Counted from the first letter of the stretch, positions 9,222-18,782 are shown. The stretch is DNA of 64,000 bases from Candidatus Epilinea brevis (GCA_016710785.1 JADJUE010000006.1:186001-250000), one strand, 5' to 3'. Translations and numbers: made by a program. Notes: generated by a model not told the origin, from the sequence alone.

Positions 9222-10373
9222 CTACCGCTTGTTGGACCAATGGCTTCGGATTCGTGAGCCTGTGTATTCGAGAATGAACGAAAGAACTCCACGATTTGTC
9301 AGCCATCTTGGATCAGCCCGTAGACCGTGTTGCAGACTAGCGAGACAGGCCCGGTCGACGTTTCCAGGTGCTCTCCTGAAGAACCTACTCATATGGACTC
9401 GACTTCGGGCCTGCTTTAGCTCGCGTCGTGTAGCTCCGAGAACCTCTTTCAGGATCCGTTCATGTTCTACTTGATGCGCATTGGGGATTCCGGGGCCGAA
9501 TGACGACAGGATGAACTCAATGACGCTTGTTCTCTTGTCTCGCACCAATGCAGGATCTAGTTGGATTGCCAAACGCAATCCAGCGGTTGCTCGTTCGTGC
9601 TGCTCGGCATCGGCAGCCCGCTTGGTGAATACCACTTCGTTCCACGCACGTGCTTGTGTGAGGAGGTCAAGTGGCAGACCAGTGGCTCTCCTGCTCAGCT
9701 TTGTCAGTGCTTGTACGGTACCCCGGTAGTGCCGCTCGATATCTAGAACCGAGTTGCCGCTATGATTGTGGTAGATGCAAACGATGGATCGGTTCCAGAC
9801 CGTCCGACATCCGGCAGCTGCCAAACGAAGGTAGAGGTCCCAGTCCTCGGCAATCTCGCAGGCCGGGTCGAAACCGCCAATGCGCTCAATCCAAGTTCGC
9901 CTATGGAGCACGGTTCCAGGCATACCGAAACAGTTGAACAGCCAGTCCTGCAGACCAGAGCGCTCGCTCCAGTTCCACGGAAGGTAGTCGTCGTGTGATC
10001 GGAGGGGTCCGAAGTCCGTGCGGTATCCCGCCACCGTCATGCCAGCATCCGGTTGTGCTTCGAAGGTGGCGAGGTGAGACGCAATGGCGTCCGGGAGCAA
10101 CTCGTCGTCAGAGTCCAGAAAGCCGACGAACTCGCTAACCGACAGACTGAAGCCAAGATTGCGCGCTTCCGATCGGCCGCGATTGAGCTGTCGAATGAAT
10201 TGTACCCGCTTGTCTGAAGCAAATGCACTAACCATGGCCGGCGTGTCATCCGTAGACCCGTCATCAACCACGATGACTTCGAGATCTATGACAGTTTGCT
10301 CCAGGACACTACGAATGGCTCTGCCGATAAGATCGGCACGATTGTAGGTCGGTATTACGATACATACAGTCAT
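9222..10373 (-). CDS. GT2-family glycosyltransferase, low-GC cassette
   Basis: GT-A enzyme starting MTVCIVIPTYNRADLIGRAI at ATG 10373 (an upstream ATG at 10406 adds 11 atypical residues). Motifs in order: VIVVDDGSTDDTPAM, SEFVGFLDSDDELLPDA, GMPGTVLHRRTWIERIGGFD and EIAEDWDLYLRLAAAG, the full donor-binding and catalytic set. The C-terminal tail (RRAPGNVDRACLASLQ, NRGVLSFILEYTGS) resembles the tail of the 10664-11788 gene (NRGVLSVIARYP), suggesting related helical C-terminal domains in this cassette. It lay immediately upstream of the methyltransferase now split by the IS. Confidence 0.86.
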   Translation of the reverse strand: MTVCIVIPTYNRADLIGRAIRSVLEQTVIDLEVIVVDDGSTDDTPAMVSAFASDKRVQFIRQLNRGRSEARNLGFSLSVSEFVGFLDSDDELLPDAIASHLATFEAQPDAGMTVAGYRTDFGPLRSHDDYLPWNWSERSGLQDWLFNCFGMPGTVLHRRTWIERIGGFDPACEIAEDWDLYLRLAAAGCRTVWNRSIVCIYHNHSGNSVLDIERHYRGTVQALTKLSRRATGLPLDLLTQARAWNEVVFTKRAADAEQHERATAGLRLAIQLDPALVRDKRTSVIEFILSSFGPGIPNAHQVEHERILKEVLGATRRELKQARSRVHMSRFFRRAPGNVDRACLASLQHGLRADPRWLTNRGVLSFILEYTGSRIRSHWSNKR

Positions 10374-10663
10374 TTTTGTGTCTTGAGGATGCCCAGGTGG
10401 AGTCAATCACGGTGGCGTATTGGTCCGGCCAGATTACTAGATGGTTCGGCTGTGCTGACGGTGAAACGTAAATCGTAGTCCGGCCTGACTCTCAGACCCG
10501 TACAGTTGCAGCGATCACGGCCACCTGTGGCGCCCAAAGGCCCCAGGAGGCACTGTCGTCCACAAGAACTCTCGACGTCTTCGAGCGTGCTGGCCAATTC
10601 CGTGACTGTGGCCACGAGCGTCCAATGACGAGAACCGTCAGATACGGAGAATGGAGGGCGCGC
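10374..10663. other. Intergenic stretch without recognisable gene
   Basis: About 290 bases between two minus-strand glycosyltransferase genes. Short frames exist (for example minus strand 10403-10615) but none matches a known family or carries a ribosome-binding site, and no clear hairpin or promoter was seen. Confidence 0.3.
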
Positions 10664-11788
10664 TCACTTGGCATTCTCTCGTCCTTGACCGTCAGGCAAC
10701 TCTGTCTGTGTCTTAGAGCGCAATGAAAGAGGATATCGCGCAATAACTGATAGCACTCCCCGATTCTGTAGGACACGCCAGTTGAGCTTGGCCGCTTCGA
10801 GAAACCAGTAGGCGGCAGTCTTCTGGTCGCAGGCCCCAAGTGCTGCGAACCCACATACGGAGTAGATTTCAGAGAGAGTGTGCTGCGAAATGCTCTTGTC
10901 AATGCTACGAGCCAGATTGAAGATGGTCACATGTGTGTATCGATGACTTCGCTGCCAAAGTCGACTCGCACAATCAAACCACTGCTCAAGTAGACTCCTA
11001 CGGGCCAAAGCCTCATATACTGTTTCCAGTTGCAGCATTGGAAACATTGTACGAGCAAGAGCGTATTTCTCCATGATATCGATGCCGTTGAGTGCGGTGG
11101 ACGATCTCAGATTGCCAGCGTGATGTCGAAAGCGATTGAGAGTCTTGGCAGTATAGGCTATGTCCCATTCCTGAAGTATCTGAAGGTACAGCTTCCAATC
11201 ACCAACTAGGCGTGATGACTCATCGGCGCCACCGGCTGTCAGATATGCCTTTCGGCGGATTAGAGCTGAGCTCACGTTAGCGATTTCGCAACAACGACAA
11301 AACATCGTGCGGCACTCATACTGACCGTTCTCCACGAACCCACCGGACCATCTATTGTCGTCAAAGGTCTGCATCCAGGTCAATAGCGATCCTGTTGTAT
11401 TTCCGTACTCATCAATAACTGCGGACTGACAATATGCAATGCCCACCGACTCTTGGCTGTCCATTAGTTGCACCATGGTGGCGAGGAAGTCTTCATCGCA
11501 TAGATCGTCGGCTTCAGCTATCCAGACAAATTCCCCGACGGCTAAAGATACACCGAGGTTCCATGAATAGAACGGACTGCCGTGATTTGTTGCATTGAAG
11601 ATAACTCGGGCGTTGGGATGTTCAACGTAGTGACTCAGAATGTCGCGGCTGTGGTCTGACGATGCATCGTCAATGCAGATGAGCTCAATGTCGCGGAATG
11701 TCTGATTGAGAATGGACTCAATTCGTTCGTGAAGAAAGTGGCCATAGTTGTAATTTGGCAAAATCACTGATACGCGAGGTGAAGTCAC
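10664..11788 (-). CDS. GT2-family glycosyltransferase, low-GC cassette
   Basis: A 374-residue GT-A enzyme (SPRVSVILPNYNYGHFLHER) with LICIDDASSDHSRDIL, GEFVWIAEADDLCDEDF, and a late RLVGDWKLYLQILQEWD motif in place of the usual ED-W. The start is GTG 11788, which overlaps the TGA of the upstream methyltransferase (GTGA), so the two are translationally coupled. The long CRTMFCRCCEIANVSSAL segment is cysteine-rich. Like its neighbours it has near-50% G+C, so it belongs to the imported cassette. Confidence 0.85.
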   Translation of the reverse strand: MTSPRVSVILPNYNYGHFLHERIESILNQTFRDIELICIDDASSDHSRDILSHYVEHPNARVIFNATNHGSPFYSWNLGVSLAVGEFVWIAEADDLCDEDFLATMVQLMDSQESVGIAYCQSAVIDEYGNTTGSLLTWMQTFDDNRWSGGFVENGQYECRTMFCRCCEIANVSSALIRRKAYLTAGGADESSRLVGDWKLYLQILQEWDIAYTAKTLNRFRHHAGNLRSSTALNGIDIMEKYALARTMFPMLQLETVYEALARRSLLEQWFDCASRLWQRSHRYTHVTIFNLARSIDKSISQHTLSEIYSVCGFAALGACDQKTAAYWFLEAAKLNWRVLQNRGVLSVIARYPLSLRSKTQTELPDGQGRENAK

Positions 11789-12651
11789 TGATCAGACTCG
11801 CTCTGTTGCCTCATGGCTCGGCGTGCGATGCCGCGAACGCCCTCTGTGAGGTAGTAGTATAGAATGCGAATGGGGCGATACGACCAGACTCGGTGGTGCA
11901 ATTCGGCTGTTGATTGAAGCGCAGCCCTCTCCGACCTCAATGCTAGGAGTTCCTGATAGATCTCCACACGCCAACCTAGCTGGTGAAATAGGGATCGCGT
12001 ATATCGGGCCTCCTCTTCTGTTTGAGATGTTAACTCCAATATTTCTGCTTGTGGCTTGCGTCCGACTGCAAGGATCCCGAGCCCGTGGCCATGAGTCATC
12101 TCGAAATGGGGATACTTGGGACAAAGCTCATCCCACAGACGGTGTACCCCGAAGTCTCTCTCTCGGACGTTCGTATCGTGAAACACGACCACTGCAGTAT
12201 CTGACAACTTTGGTAGCCACGTCTCGAAATCATGGCGAGCAGCTTCGTAGGTGTGAAGTCCATCGATATGGAGAAGATCAATGGAGCCATCGGCGAAATG
12301 TTGCAGTGCCATATCAAATGTTGAGCGAATCAGAGTCGAGAAGGCTCCGTAGAGCGGCTCGTGATGGGCTTGAAGTTGTTCATATACATTGTGATCATAT
12401 TCGCCAGTGTGCACCTCGCCGATCCAGGTGTCAATGCCGAATGCTACCGTGTCGAGATTGAGTTCCTTGATTGCTTGACAGAACGCGCAATAGCTCGTTC
12501 CACGATAGGTGCCGAGCTCAACGAGAAGCGATGGCCGTAGCAGGGATACCAAGTACATTGCAAAGGGAGTGTGTTGAGTCCATGTAGAGTGCTCGAGGAG
12601 GAGCGGCATAGTGGTGTGGATAGGTTGTCTTGCGAACAACTGAAGATTCAT
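11785..12651 (-). CDS. Class I SAM methyltransferase (Methyltransf_24-like)
   Basis: A 288-residue protein. SAM motif I is VELGTYRGTSYCAFCQAI (about residues 43-60), followed by FGIDTWIGEVHTGEYD, IDLLHIDGLHTYEAARHDFE (acidic motif and HIDG-H loop) and VVVFHDTNVRERDFGVHRLW. This order is typical of Methyltransf_24 enzymes in polysaccharide and glycopeptide clusters (CmcI-like). The C-terminal region after residue 215 is helical (SLFHQLGWRVEIYQELLALR) and may mediate oligomerisation. It probably O-methylates a glycan residue, possibly the chain end. Its stop overlaps the next glycosyltransferase start. Confidence 0.78.
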   Translation of the reverse strand: MNLQLFARQPIHTTMPLLLEHSTWTQHTPFAMYLVSLLRPSLLVELGTYRGTSYCAFCQAIKELNLDTVAFGIDTWIGEVHTGEYDHNVYEQLQAHHEPLYGAFSTLIRSTFDMALQHFADGSIDLLHIDGLHTYEAARHDFETWLPKLSDTAVVVFHDTNVRERDFGVHRLWDELCPKYPHFEMTHGHGLGILAVGRKPQAEILELTSQTEEEARYTRSLFHQLGWRVEIYQELLALRSERAALQSTAELHHRVWSYRPIRILYYYLTEGVRGIARRAMRQQSESDQ

Positions 12652-12718
12652 GTGTGTGGTCTCAATTGTGATTCGGTCTTCGTGATCTCAGCGGGTGGAG
12701 AGTTGTGCAATCGCGACG

Positions 12719-14008
12719 TCACTTGGTCGTTGGCTCGATTGTCCAATCTAGTTTTGGTCGTAACATGCCGATCATGATGCCACCGTAGCCCATACGATCT
12801 TCATCAATGGTCTCGTGGATTGGGTCGATCATGTTGACCGCGAGAGCATCGCGTTCTATGAAGCTGGTATGTATCCCGAGATGTCGGAAGGTAAGGGCTA
12901 TGCCGATATAGTATGTACCGTTGTTCAACAGATTTCCTGGTATGTGGCAGGTAGCTACATAGTCGCCAGCATCTACGCGGAAGGAGGGGGTCGAGGTTGC
13001 AAACGAGACAAACACACAGGCTCCCTGCGTGTCATAAACTTGAATCTGCGGAAAAGGCGCGATCGATACCGCTTGATTGATGGTGTAATGCATCGTGACC
13101 GTGAAAGCTGAGCGAATGTCTATGTCGGCTGCTGGGCGTCCGTGCGGATCGCGGACACTGGCTTCCAGCAGGGTGGCTAGGTCGTCCCCTCGTCGTACCG
13201 AGGATGATCGGTAGTCCACCAGATACGGCGTATTCCGCTCGCCGTGGAAGTAGCGCGACACCACCTCGGAAGCCGGTCCCGAGGCCGCCACGCGCCCGCC
13301 TTCCAGGAGCAGCGCCGACTGGCAGAGCGACGTGATCATGCCCATGTTGTGGCTGACGAAAAGCACCGTGCGACCGTGCCCCGCGATCTCCTGCACCTTG
13401 CCCAGGCATTTCTTCTGGAAGTCGCCGTCGCCCACGGCCAGCACCTCGTCCATCAGCAGGATCTCAGACTCCAGGTGCGCTGCCACGGAGAAGGCCAGGC
13501 GCACGTACATGCCGCTGGAGTAGCGCTTCACCGGCGTGTCCAGGAAGCGCTCGACCCCCGAAAAAGCCACGATCTCGTCGAAGCGCCGCTGGATCTCAGC
13601 GCGCCGCATGCCCAAAATCGCGCCGTTGAGATAGATGTTCTCTCGGCCGCTGAGTTCCGGATGGAAGCCCGTGCCCACCTCCAGCAGCGAACCCACCCGG
13701 CCGTGCAGTTCGGCCCGCCCGCTGCTGGGCTCGGTGATGCGCGCCAGGATCTTGAGCAGGGTGCTCTTGCCCGCGCCGTTGCGCCCGATGAGCCCCAGCA
13801 CCTCGCCGGCGCGCACCTGGAAGGACACGTCGCGCAGCGCGTGCAGCAGCTCCGCTTCCGTCGGCTCGCGCAGGGACTGGCGAAGGTAGGCGAAAGGGGC
13901 TCCCACCGTCTGGCGCAAGGCATCCCAACGGCCGCGCGGTGCCGGCGCCCGGGAACCGATCCGATAGCGCTTGCCCAGACCGGTCACCTCGATGGCGATA
14001 TCGCTCAT
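12719..14008 (-). CDS. wzt: ABC exporter ATPase of polysaccharide, Wzt-type with glycan-binding C-domain
   Basis: ATP-binding subunit of the glycan exporter. From ATG 14008 (429 aa) it has Walker A GRNGAGKST (75-83), signature YSSGMYVRLAF (163-173), Walker B EILLMDE and the HNM switch. After residue 250 comes a beta-rich domain (TVTMHYTINQA, AGDYVATCHIPGNLLNNGTY) matching the Wzt_C glycan-recognition module, which reads the modified chain end. Composition shifts within this gene: the ATPase part is high-GC, while the last 140-170 codons (12719 to about 13150) are near 50% G+C like the glycosyltransferases to the left. This suggests the substrate-reading domain arrived with the cassette. Partner: the permease at 14052-14891. 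Confidence 0.9.
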   Translation of the reverse strand: MSDIAIEVTGLGKRYRIGSRAPAPRGRWDALRQTVGAPFAYLRQSLREPTEAELLHALRDVSFQVRAGEVLGLIGRNGAGKSTLLKILARITEPSSGRAELHGRVGSLLEVGTGFHPELSGRENIYLNGAILGMRRAEIQRRFDEIVAFSGVERFLDTPVKRYSSGMYVRLAFSVAAHLESEILLMDEVLAVGDGDFQKKCLGKVQEIAGHGRTVLFVSHNMGMITSLCQSALLLEGGRVAASGPASEVVSRYFHGERNTPYLVDYRSSSVRRGDDLATLLEASVRDPHGRPAADIDIRSAFTVTMHYTINQAVSIAPFPQIQVYDTQGACVFVSFATSTPSFRVDAGDYVATCHIPGNLLNNGTYYIGIALTFRHLGIHTSFIERDALAVNMIDPIHETIDEDRMGYGGIMIGMLRPKLDWTIEPTTK

Positions 14009-14051
14009 TGCCGCGCCGTCACCGGCAGAGCGCCGCTCTCGTTCGCCGGCC

Positions 14052-14891
14052 TCACAGCAGGTCCACGATCGTGCGCTCGGTGCGCCGGAAGGTGATCAGT
14101 CCCCCCAGCAGCAGGGCCGTCACCAACAGGCCGCTGGCGGCGGCCGGCCAGCCGGGCGGATCGCCGATGCCCAGCAGGGACCAGCGGAACCCCTGCACTG
14201 TTACCGCCATCGGGTTCAGCATGTAGAGCGATCGTAGATGTTCCGGAATCAGGGTTGCCGAATAGGCCACCGGCGTCAGGTACTGCCACACGGTGATCAG
14301 GAATCCCAAGCCCAACAGCACGTCCCGGTACTTGACCGCGAGCCCCGCCAGCCACAGCCCCACAGTCAGGGCCGTGGCCCCGGCCAGTACGATGAAGACC
14401 GGGAGGGCAAGCACCTGCCAGCCAATCTGAACCCGGTAGAAGAGCAGCATGCCGATCAGGATCACGAAGGAGGACAGGAAGTCGACGAAGGCCGCCAGGA
14501 CCGCTGAGACGGGGATGATCAGCCGGGGAAAGTAGACCTTGGAGATGACGCTCTGTTGGCTCACCAGGCTTTGGGCTGACTGCCGGGTGCCCGTGGCGAA
14601 GAACTGCCACGGGAGCAGCGCCACATAGGTGAAGAGCGGATACGGCACGCCTTCCGAAGGCAGGTTGGCCAGAGTACCGAAGACGCCGGTGAAGATCAGC
14701 ATCATGACCAGCGGTTGAATCAGCATCCACAGCGGTCCAAAGGCCATCTGTCGGTAGTTGCCCTTGACGTCGCGCCAGAGCATGAAGTACAGCAGCTCAC
14801 GGGCGCTCCACAGGTCCTGAAGACCCAGCGACCGGATGCCGCGCACCGGCTCGATGATCACCGTGGCCGATCGCGAATCGCTCGAATTCAA
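14052..14891 (-). CDS. wzm: ABC exporter permease of polysaccharide, Wzm-type
   Basis: A 279-residue ABC-2 membrane protein with six hydrophobic segments. It starts at TTG 14891, whose bases overlap the upstream TGA (TTGA). The N-terminal amphipathic stretch (LQDLWSARELLYFMLWRDVK) and the segments LIQPLVMMLIFTGVFGTLAN, LIIPVSAVLAAFVDFLSSFV and FLITVWQYLTPVAYSATLIP are typical of Wzm/TagG permeases. With the Wzt ATPase just downstream it forms the transporter that moves the lipid-linked glycan across the cytoplasmic membrane. Composition is high-GC, so it is a resident gene. Confidence 0.9.
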   Translation of the reverse strand: MNSSDSRSATVIIEPVRGIRSLGLQDLWSARELLYFMLWRDVKGNYRQMAFGPLWMLIQPLVMMLIFTGVFGTLANLPSEGVPYPLFTYVALLPWQFFATGTRQSAQSLVSQQSVISKVYFPRLIIPVSAVLAAFVDFLSSFVILIGMLLFYRVQIGWQVLALPVFIVLAGATALTVGLWLAGLAVKYRDVLLGLGFLITVWQYLTPVAYSATLIPEHLRSLYMLNPMAVTVQGFRWSLLGIGDPPGWPAAASGLLVTALLLGGLITFRRTERTIVDLL

Positions 14892-16411
14892 GGCGCCGAC
14901 CTGTCATTGCCAGGGGAGGAAGCATTAGCAATGCCCGACCGTCCCTTCGGTCGCCTGCGGCTCCAGATCGTCCCGCCTACCACGATCAGCGCCAGGACCG
15001 TCCCGAGAGATGCCGCGAGATTCCCCCGAACGCCCGCATCGCCCCCCGTCAGCGCTTCGGGATCCAGTCCCCAGGGCGGCACGGTGGGGGTGGGCGTCAT
15101 GACTGCCTCAGATTGAGCCGGCGGCAATGCCGTCGGCGCCGTGAGCGCCTCAGGCGCGATCATCGTCGGCGCGTTCGGGTTGGAAATGGGCGTCCGGATC
15201 GACTCAGGGGCGTCGCTCTGGCCGGACAACAGGTAGATCCGTTTGAAGTCGAACTCGAAGGCGACGTAGATCTCGTTGCCGTTGGCGATGGCCAAGGTGG
15301 CCCGTTCGATGGATCCGGAGTTGTTCGGCAGATCGCGCAGCGAAGCGGATAGCTCCACAGGCGTGGTCCAGGCCGTGCTGCGGTTCGCCCAGAAGATGCC
15401 ATCCACGTTCATGCCCACGTGAAGCGTTCCGCGGCTGTCCGAGGCCAGGAAGGCGTCGCCACTCATGCCGCCCTTGCCCGCTGGCGATACCGTTTCCGTG
15501 GGTCCCCACCGCCCATTGGCGCCGGCGGCACGCTGTCGATAGTACCGCCCGCCCACGGCCACGTCGCCTTGCCAAAGCAGATGCACCAGTCCCGACGGAT
15601 CTGCTAACAGGGTAGGCATCGTGTAATGCTGCCCGGCCATCGATTCTGATGGCGCCCAGTTGACACCGTCCATCGACAGGGTGTAGTAGATGCCATCCGG
15701 CGGGTAGTAGTTGGGCGGATGCGCTTCCGCCCACGTTACATGAACGGCTCCCGTGCTGTCACCCACGCAGCGGACGAAGGTGGCCACACCGGCGGGATCG
15801 ACCATGTCTGCCACGGATACAGGGTCGGTCCACGTCCGACCGCCGTCATCAGAGCGTTGATAGGCCACTGAATGGTCGGTCGGGTAACAGACATGCAGCA
15901 AGCCCGCAGCATCCGCGCTGATGTCGATACCGGGCGCTGCCGCTCCCAAGCGCTCACCAGCTGACCAGGCGCCGGCGATTCCCGCCTCAATGGCGTCCAC
16001 CGCGGTGTAGACCATCTGATTGCCAGGCGCAAGTGCCAGGGCGTGGATGCGACCGTAGGGATCGGCCGTCAACCGGTACTCGTTGATGCCGGTCATCACG
16101 TCCACCGTCGCGGCGTCCGGATTGTCGACCTCAGTATGGTACAGCGCGCTCTGATTGTCAGACTCGTCCGTGCTGAGGAAGAAGAGATGCGCGTGCCCCC
16201 AGGCATCCGTGATCAGCGTCGGATTGGTGGTGGTCCCGGTCGTCTCCCAAGCGATGCGCGGCTCCGACCAGGAGACGAGCGGTGCCTGTTTCGATGGCCG
16301 AGCCGCAGCTGGCCGGCTGCCGGTCAAACCAGTCACAGCCATCATCCCGACCAGGACAGAGAACGCGGCGCGACGCAGGCCAGGGCGCTGCCGATCAAAT
16401 GCTCGTGTCAA
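14888..16411 (-). CDS. Exported BNR-type beta-propeller protein with C-terminal anchor
   Basis: A 507-residue secreted protein. The N-terminus (RRAAFSVLVGMMAVTGLTGS, then RPAAARP) is a signal peptide. The body repeats a sialidase-like blade pattern (YQRSDDGGRTWTDPVSVADM with the S-x-D-x-G-x-T-W Asp box, later ADPSGLVHLLWQG). A Pro/Thr-rich linker (TPTPTVPPWG) leads to a membrane segment (LAASLGTVLALIVVGGTIWS) and a basic tail (RRRPKG), so it is anchored with the propeller outside. The start TTG 16411 has GGTGAGG upstream. The stop overlaps wzm. No catalytic sialidase residues could be assigned; a binding or structural role near the exporter is inferred. Confidence 0.72.
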   Translation of the reverse strand: MTRAFDRQRPGLRRAAFSVLVGMMAVTGLTGSRPAAARPSKQAPLVSWSEPRIAWETTGTTTNPTLITDAWGHAHLFFLSTDESDNQSALYHTEVDNPDAATVDVMTGINEYRLTADPYGRIHALALAPGNQMVYTAVDAIEAGIAGAWSAGERLGAAAPGIDISADAAGLLHVCYPTDHSVAYQRSDDGGRTWTDPVSVADMVDPAGVATFVRCVGDSTGAVHVTWAEAHPPNYYPPDGIYYTLSMDGVNWAPSESMAGQHYTMPTLLADPSGLVHLLWQGDVAVGGRYYRQRAAGANGRWGPTETVSPAGKGGMSGDAFLASDSRGTLHVGMNVDGIFWANRSTAWTTPVELSASLRDLPNNSGSIERATLAIANGNEIYVAFEFDFKRIYLLSGQSDAPESIRTPISNPNAPTMIAPEALTAPTALPPAQSEAVMTPTPTVPPWGLDPEALTGGDAGVRGNLAASLGTVLALIVVGGTIWSRRRPKGRSGIANASSPGNDRSAP

Positions 16412-16480
16412 AGTGACCTCACCGCCATCCGAGTGGTTTCAATGGATATCTGCCTGCCGCATCCGTCGCTGATGCCTATT

Positions 16481-18043
16481 CTACCGTGTGAGGGCATCGA
16501 CTGTCCCCGTGGCAAGGGTCCCGACATCTTCCCGCCGATACCCCCATCCCGCTATTAGCGCCCGTCGTCCGTTCCAGGCTTCCGTCGCCCATCCGTAGAC
16601 CAGCAGCCGCCCCCCGCGACTTTGTTCCACCTGGTCCAATGCCTTGTCGATCGACCGCTTCACCCGCTCCTCCACCGGCATCTCCGCATTGCCCGCGCCC
16701 GGCACGAACACCGCCCCGCTCGTCAGGTAGTACGCGTACACCTGCAGCCGGCCCTCGACCGGCACCATCAGCAGGTCGCCGGCCGCCATGGTCTCGGTCA
16801 GGGCCAGCGCCTCCACGTACGCCGCGTTGCGTGCCCCGTCGTGGTTGGGCAGCACCAGCGCCCCCGCGTTGACCAGCGCCAGCAGTGCCACCAGTGCCGC
16901 ACCCATGGGGCGGTCGCCCACCAAGCCGGCCACCAGCAGCCACCACGGGATCAGCACCACCGCCCAGAACGACAGGTCCCCCGGCACCCAGTACACCGCG
17001 AAGGCCGCGGAGAGCAGGGCCCAGAGCAGCAGCGGGGGCCAGGAGCCGGCCACCTTCAGCCCCTCACGGCGCAAGGCGCGAAACCCAAAGACCAATGGAG
17101 CGGTGAAGAGCAGCGCCGCCACGGCATACCAGGCCACGAAGCCCGTACGCCACGCACTATCCGACGCGGCCCACAGCGCGTTCGTGCTGTCGCTCAGCGA
17201 CAGCCCCGAGAATCCCACCAGGCTGCGCACCAGCGCATAGGCGCCATGCGGGATGCTGCGCCATTCCGGCAGGCCGTAGCCCAGGCCCATCCCCGGATGC
17301 AGTCGCCATGATTGCAGGCCCTGTGGTCCCATGAGGGTCACCAGCACAAGCCCGTAGCCAGCCGCATACAGCACCGCTGCCCCACTCACAACCAGCCCGA
17401 CAATGCGCCGTCGCTGCGCTGCCGGCACGTCGCGCCGCAGGACCAGCGCCCACAGCACCACCGGGATGAGCAGCAGGTTGGTCTGGAATGACAGCCCCGC
17501 CAGCGCCAGACTCGCGCCCAGCATCAAGGCGAAGGCAGGACGCGCCAGCCGGGCGGCCGATGCCCCGAACACCAGCACCAAGGGAAGCAGCCCCAAGGCC
17601 AGGCCCGGTGTCACGTACTCGCCGTCCGTGGCCAGCAGCCACATCGCGCAGGAGACGCCCAGGCCCGCCGCAGCTACCAGGGCAGCCCGGGTCGCCAGGC
17701 CCAGTCGGCGGGCCAAGAGGAACATCAAGCCCACAGCAGCCCCACCCGCCAAAGCGTTGGGTACCTGGATCGGCACAAGCGCCCGCTCCTGCCAACCCGA
17801 GAGCCGCGCCGCCTGCCAGGCCATCCAGGCCAGCGGGTGGTTGAACAGGTGGTACAGGTCCATGCCCGCCAGCGGCCCCTGCGTCTCAGCCTTGATCGCA
17901 TAGCGCACCGCGTCACCCGAGAAGTTGCGCGAAAGCGTGGCCAGGTAGACCAGGGTGGCCGCGGCAGCCAGCGCCGCCGTCGGCCAGCGGTCGCGGCTGG
18001 TCGTAGCGGGTATTGCCGCGTTTCGGAAGCCTGTATCCGTCAT
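16481..18043 (-). CDS. Polytopic GT-C-like membrane protein
   Basis: A 520-residue membrane protein with about 10-12 hydrophobic segments (LAAAATLVYLATLS, LLLIPVVLWALVL, WAVVLIPWWLLVAGLVG). The first periplasmic loop starts NFSGDAVRYAIKAE, where the Asp matches the acidic residue of GT-C transferases using polyprenyl-phosphate sugars (PMT/ArnT/DUF2723-like). The C-terminal soluble part (DLLMVPVEGRLQVYAYYLTS) is also typical. Start at ATG 18043, whose bases overlap the TGA of the FkbM gene (ATGA); an alternative ATG lies at 18061. It probably transfers a lipid-carried sugar onto glycan or protein at the outer face. Family assignment is by topology, so moderate. Confidence 0.62.
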   Translation of the reverse strand: MTDTGFRNAAIPATTSRDRWPTAALAAAATLVYLATLSRNFSGDAVRYAIKAETQGPLAGMDLYHLFNHPLAWMAWQAARLSGWQERALVPIQVPNALAGGAAVGLMFLLARRLGLATRAALVAAAGLGVSCAMWLLATDGEYVTPGLALGLLPLVLVFGASAARLARPAFALMLGASLALAGLSFQTNLLLIPVVLWALVLRRDVPAAQRRRIVGLVVSGAAVLYAAGYGLVLVTLMGPQGLQSWRLHPGMGLGYGLPEWRSIPHGAYALVRSLVGFSGLSLSDSTNALWAASDSAWRTGFVAWYAVAALLFTAPLVFGFRALRREGLKVAGSWPPLLLWALLSAAFAVYWVPGDLSFWAVVLIPWWLLVAGLVGDRPMGAALVALLALVNAGALVLPNHDGARNAAYVEALALTETMAAGDLLMVPVEGRLQVYAYYLTSGAVFVPGAGNAEMPVEERVKRSIDKALDQVEQSRGGRLLVYGWATEAWNGRRALIAGWGYRREDVGTLATGTVDALTR

Positions 18044-18759
18044 GTACGACTCATAAGACAATTGAACTCGTGAACGCCCCCAGTGGGGGACAGGGAGTTG
18101 ACCGAGAGGCCCATCAGGTCGTAGCCGGCACGCTCGTAGGTTTCCAACGCTTCGTGGTAGTCAGGCGCCTGCTCGTAGTTCCGAGTCACCGTCAGCTCGG
18201 CGTACAGGCCCGTAATCTGATCCAGGCAACCCTGGGCTCCCCGAAACACCTGGAGATCATAGCCTTGGGTATCCAGCTTGAGCAGCACTCGCGGGTTGTC
18301 GAGGCCGGTTACGAGTTGCGGGAACAATCCATCAAGACGACGGACCTCAATCGGCAGACGCTGCAGGTTGGGGGGCGGATGGACAAGATCAAGCATCGAG
18401 CTCATCACGGAGGAATCTGGGATGTAGTTGATCTCCACAGATCCATCATGCTCGCCAAGCGCCAGCTGAAGGCCTCTCCAGCGCGTGTCAGTCTTGAAAG
18501 ATTGCGAGAGCAACGCAAACTCGCTGGGCAACGGTTCAAAGGAGACAATGTGACCTGTGAATCCAATCTGACGGAGATGATGCGCGAACTGGCCTCGGTT
18601 GGCGCCCACATCCAGAACGCAGTTGATACTCAGTCGCGATATCAGCCGCCTCAGCGAACAGAAGTCTTGAATCCGCTCGACAGACGGACGCGAAAGATCA
18701 AGGCCCATCCGAATCGACAGGAAGATTGCGCTCTTGATCAGATGGCGTAATGGATGCAT
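18040..18759 (-). CDS. FkbM-family SAM-dependent methyltransferase
   Basis: A 239-residue enzyme. The SAM site is NCVLDVGANRGQFAHHLRQI (from about residue 46), followed by HIVSFEPLPSEFALL. The FkbM-specific LLKLDTQGYDLQVFRGA motif is near residue 160 and AELTVTRNYEQAPDY follows. Such enzymes O-methylate sugars in glycan and polyketide pathways. It is translationally coupled to the downstream membrane protein (ATGA). G+C is somewhat lower than its neighbours but not as low as the 4.3-13.1 kb cassette. A methylated chain residue would fit the glycan-reading Wzt domain. Confidence 0.85.
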   Translation of the reverse strand: MHPLRHLIKSAIFLSIRMGLDLSRPSVERIQDFCSLRRLISRLSINCVLDVGANRGQFAHHLRQIGFTGHIVSFEPLPSEFALLSQSFKTDTRWRGLQLALGEHDGSVEINYIPDSSVMSSMLDLVHPPPNLQRLPIEVRRLDGLFPQLVTGLDNPRVLLKLDTQGYDLQVFRGAQGCLDQITGLYAELTVTRNYEQAPDYHEALETYERAGYDLMGLSVNSLSPTGGVHEFNCLMSRT

Positions 18760-18782
18760 CGTGGATGACCGATAGCTGGCGG

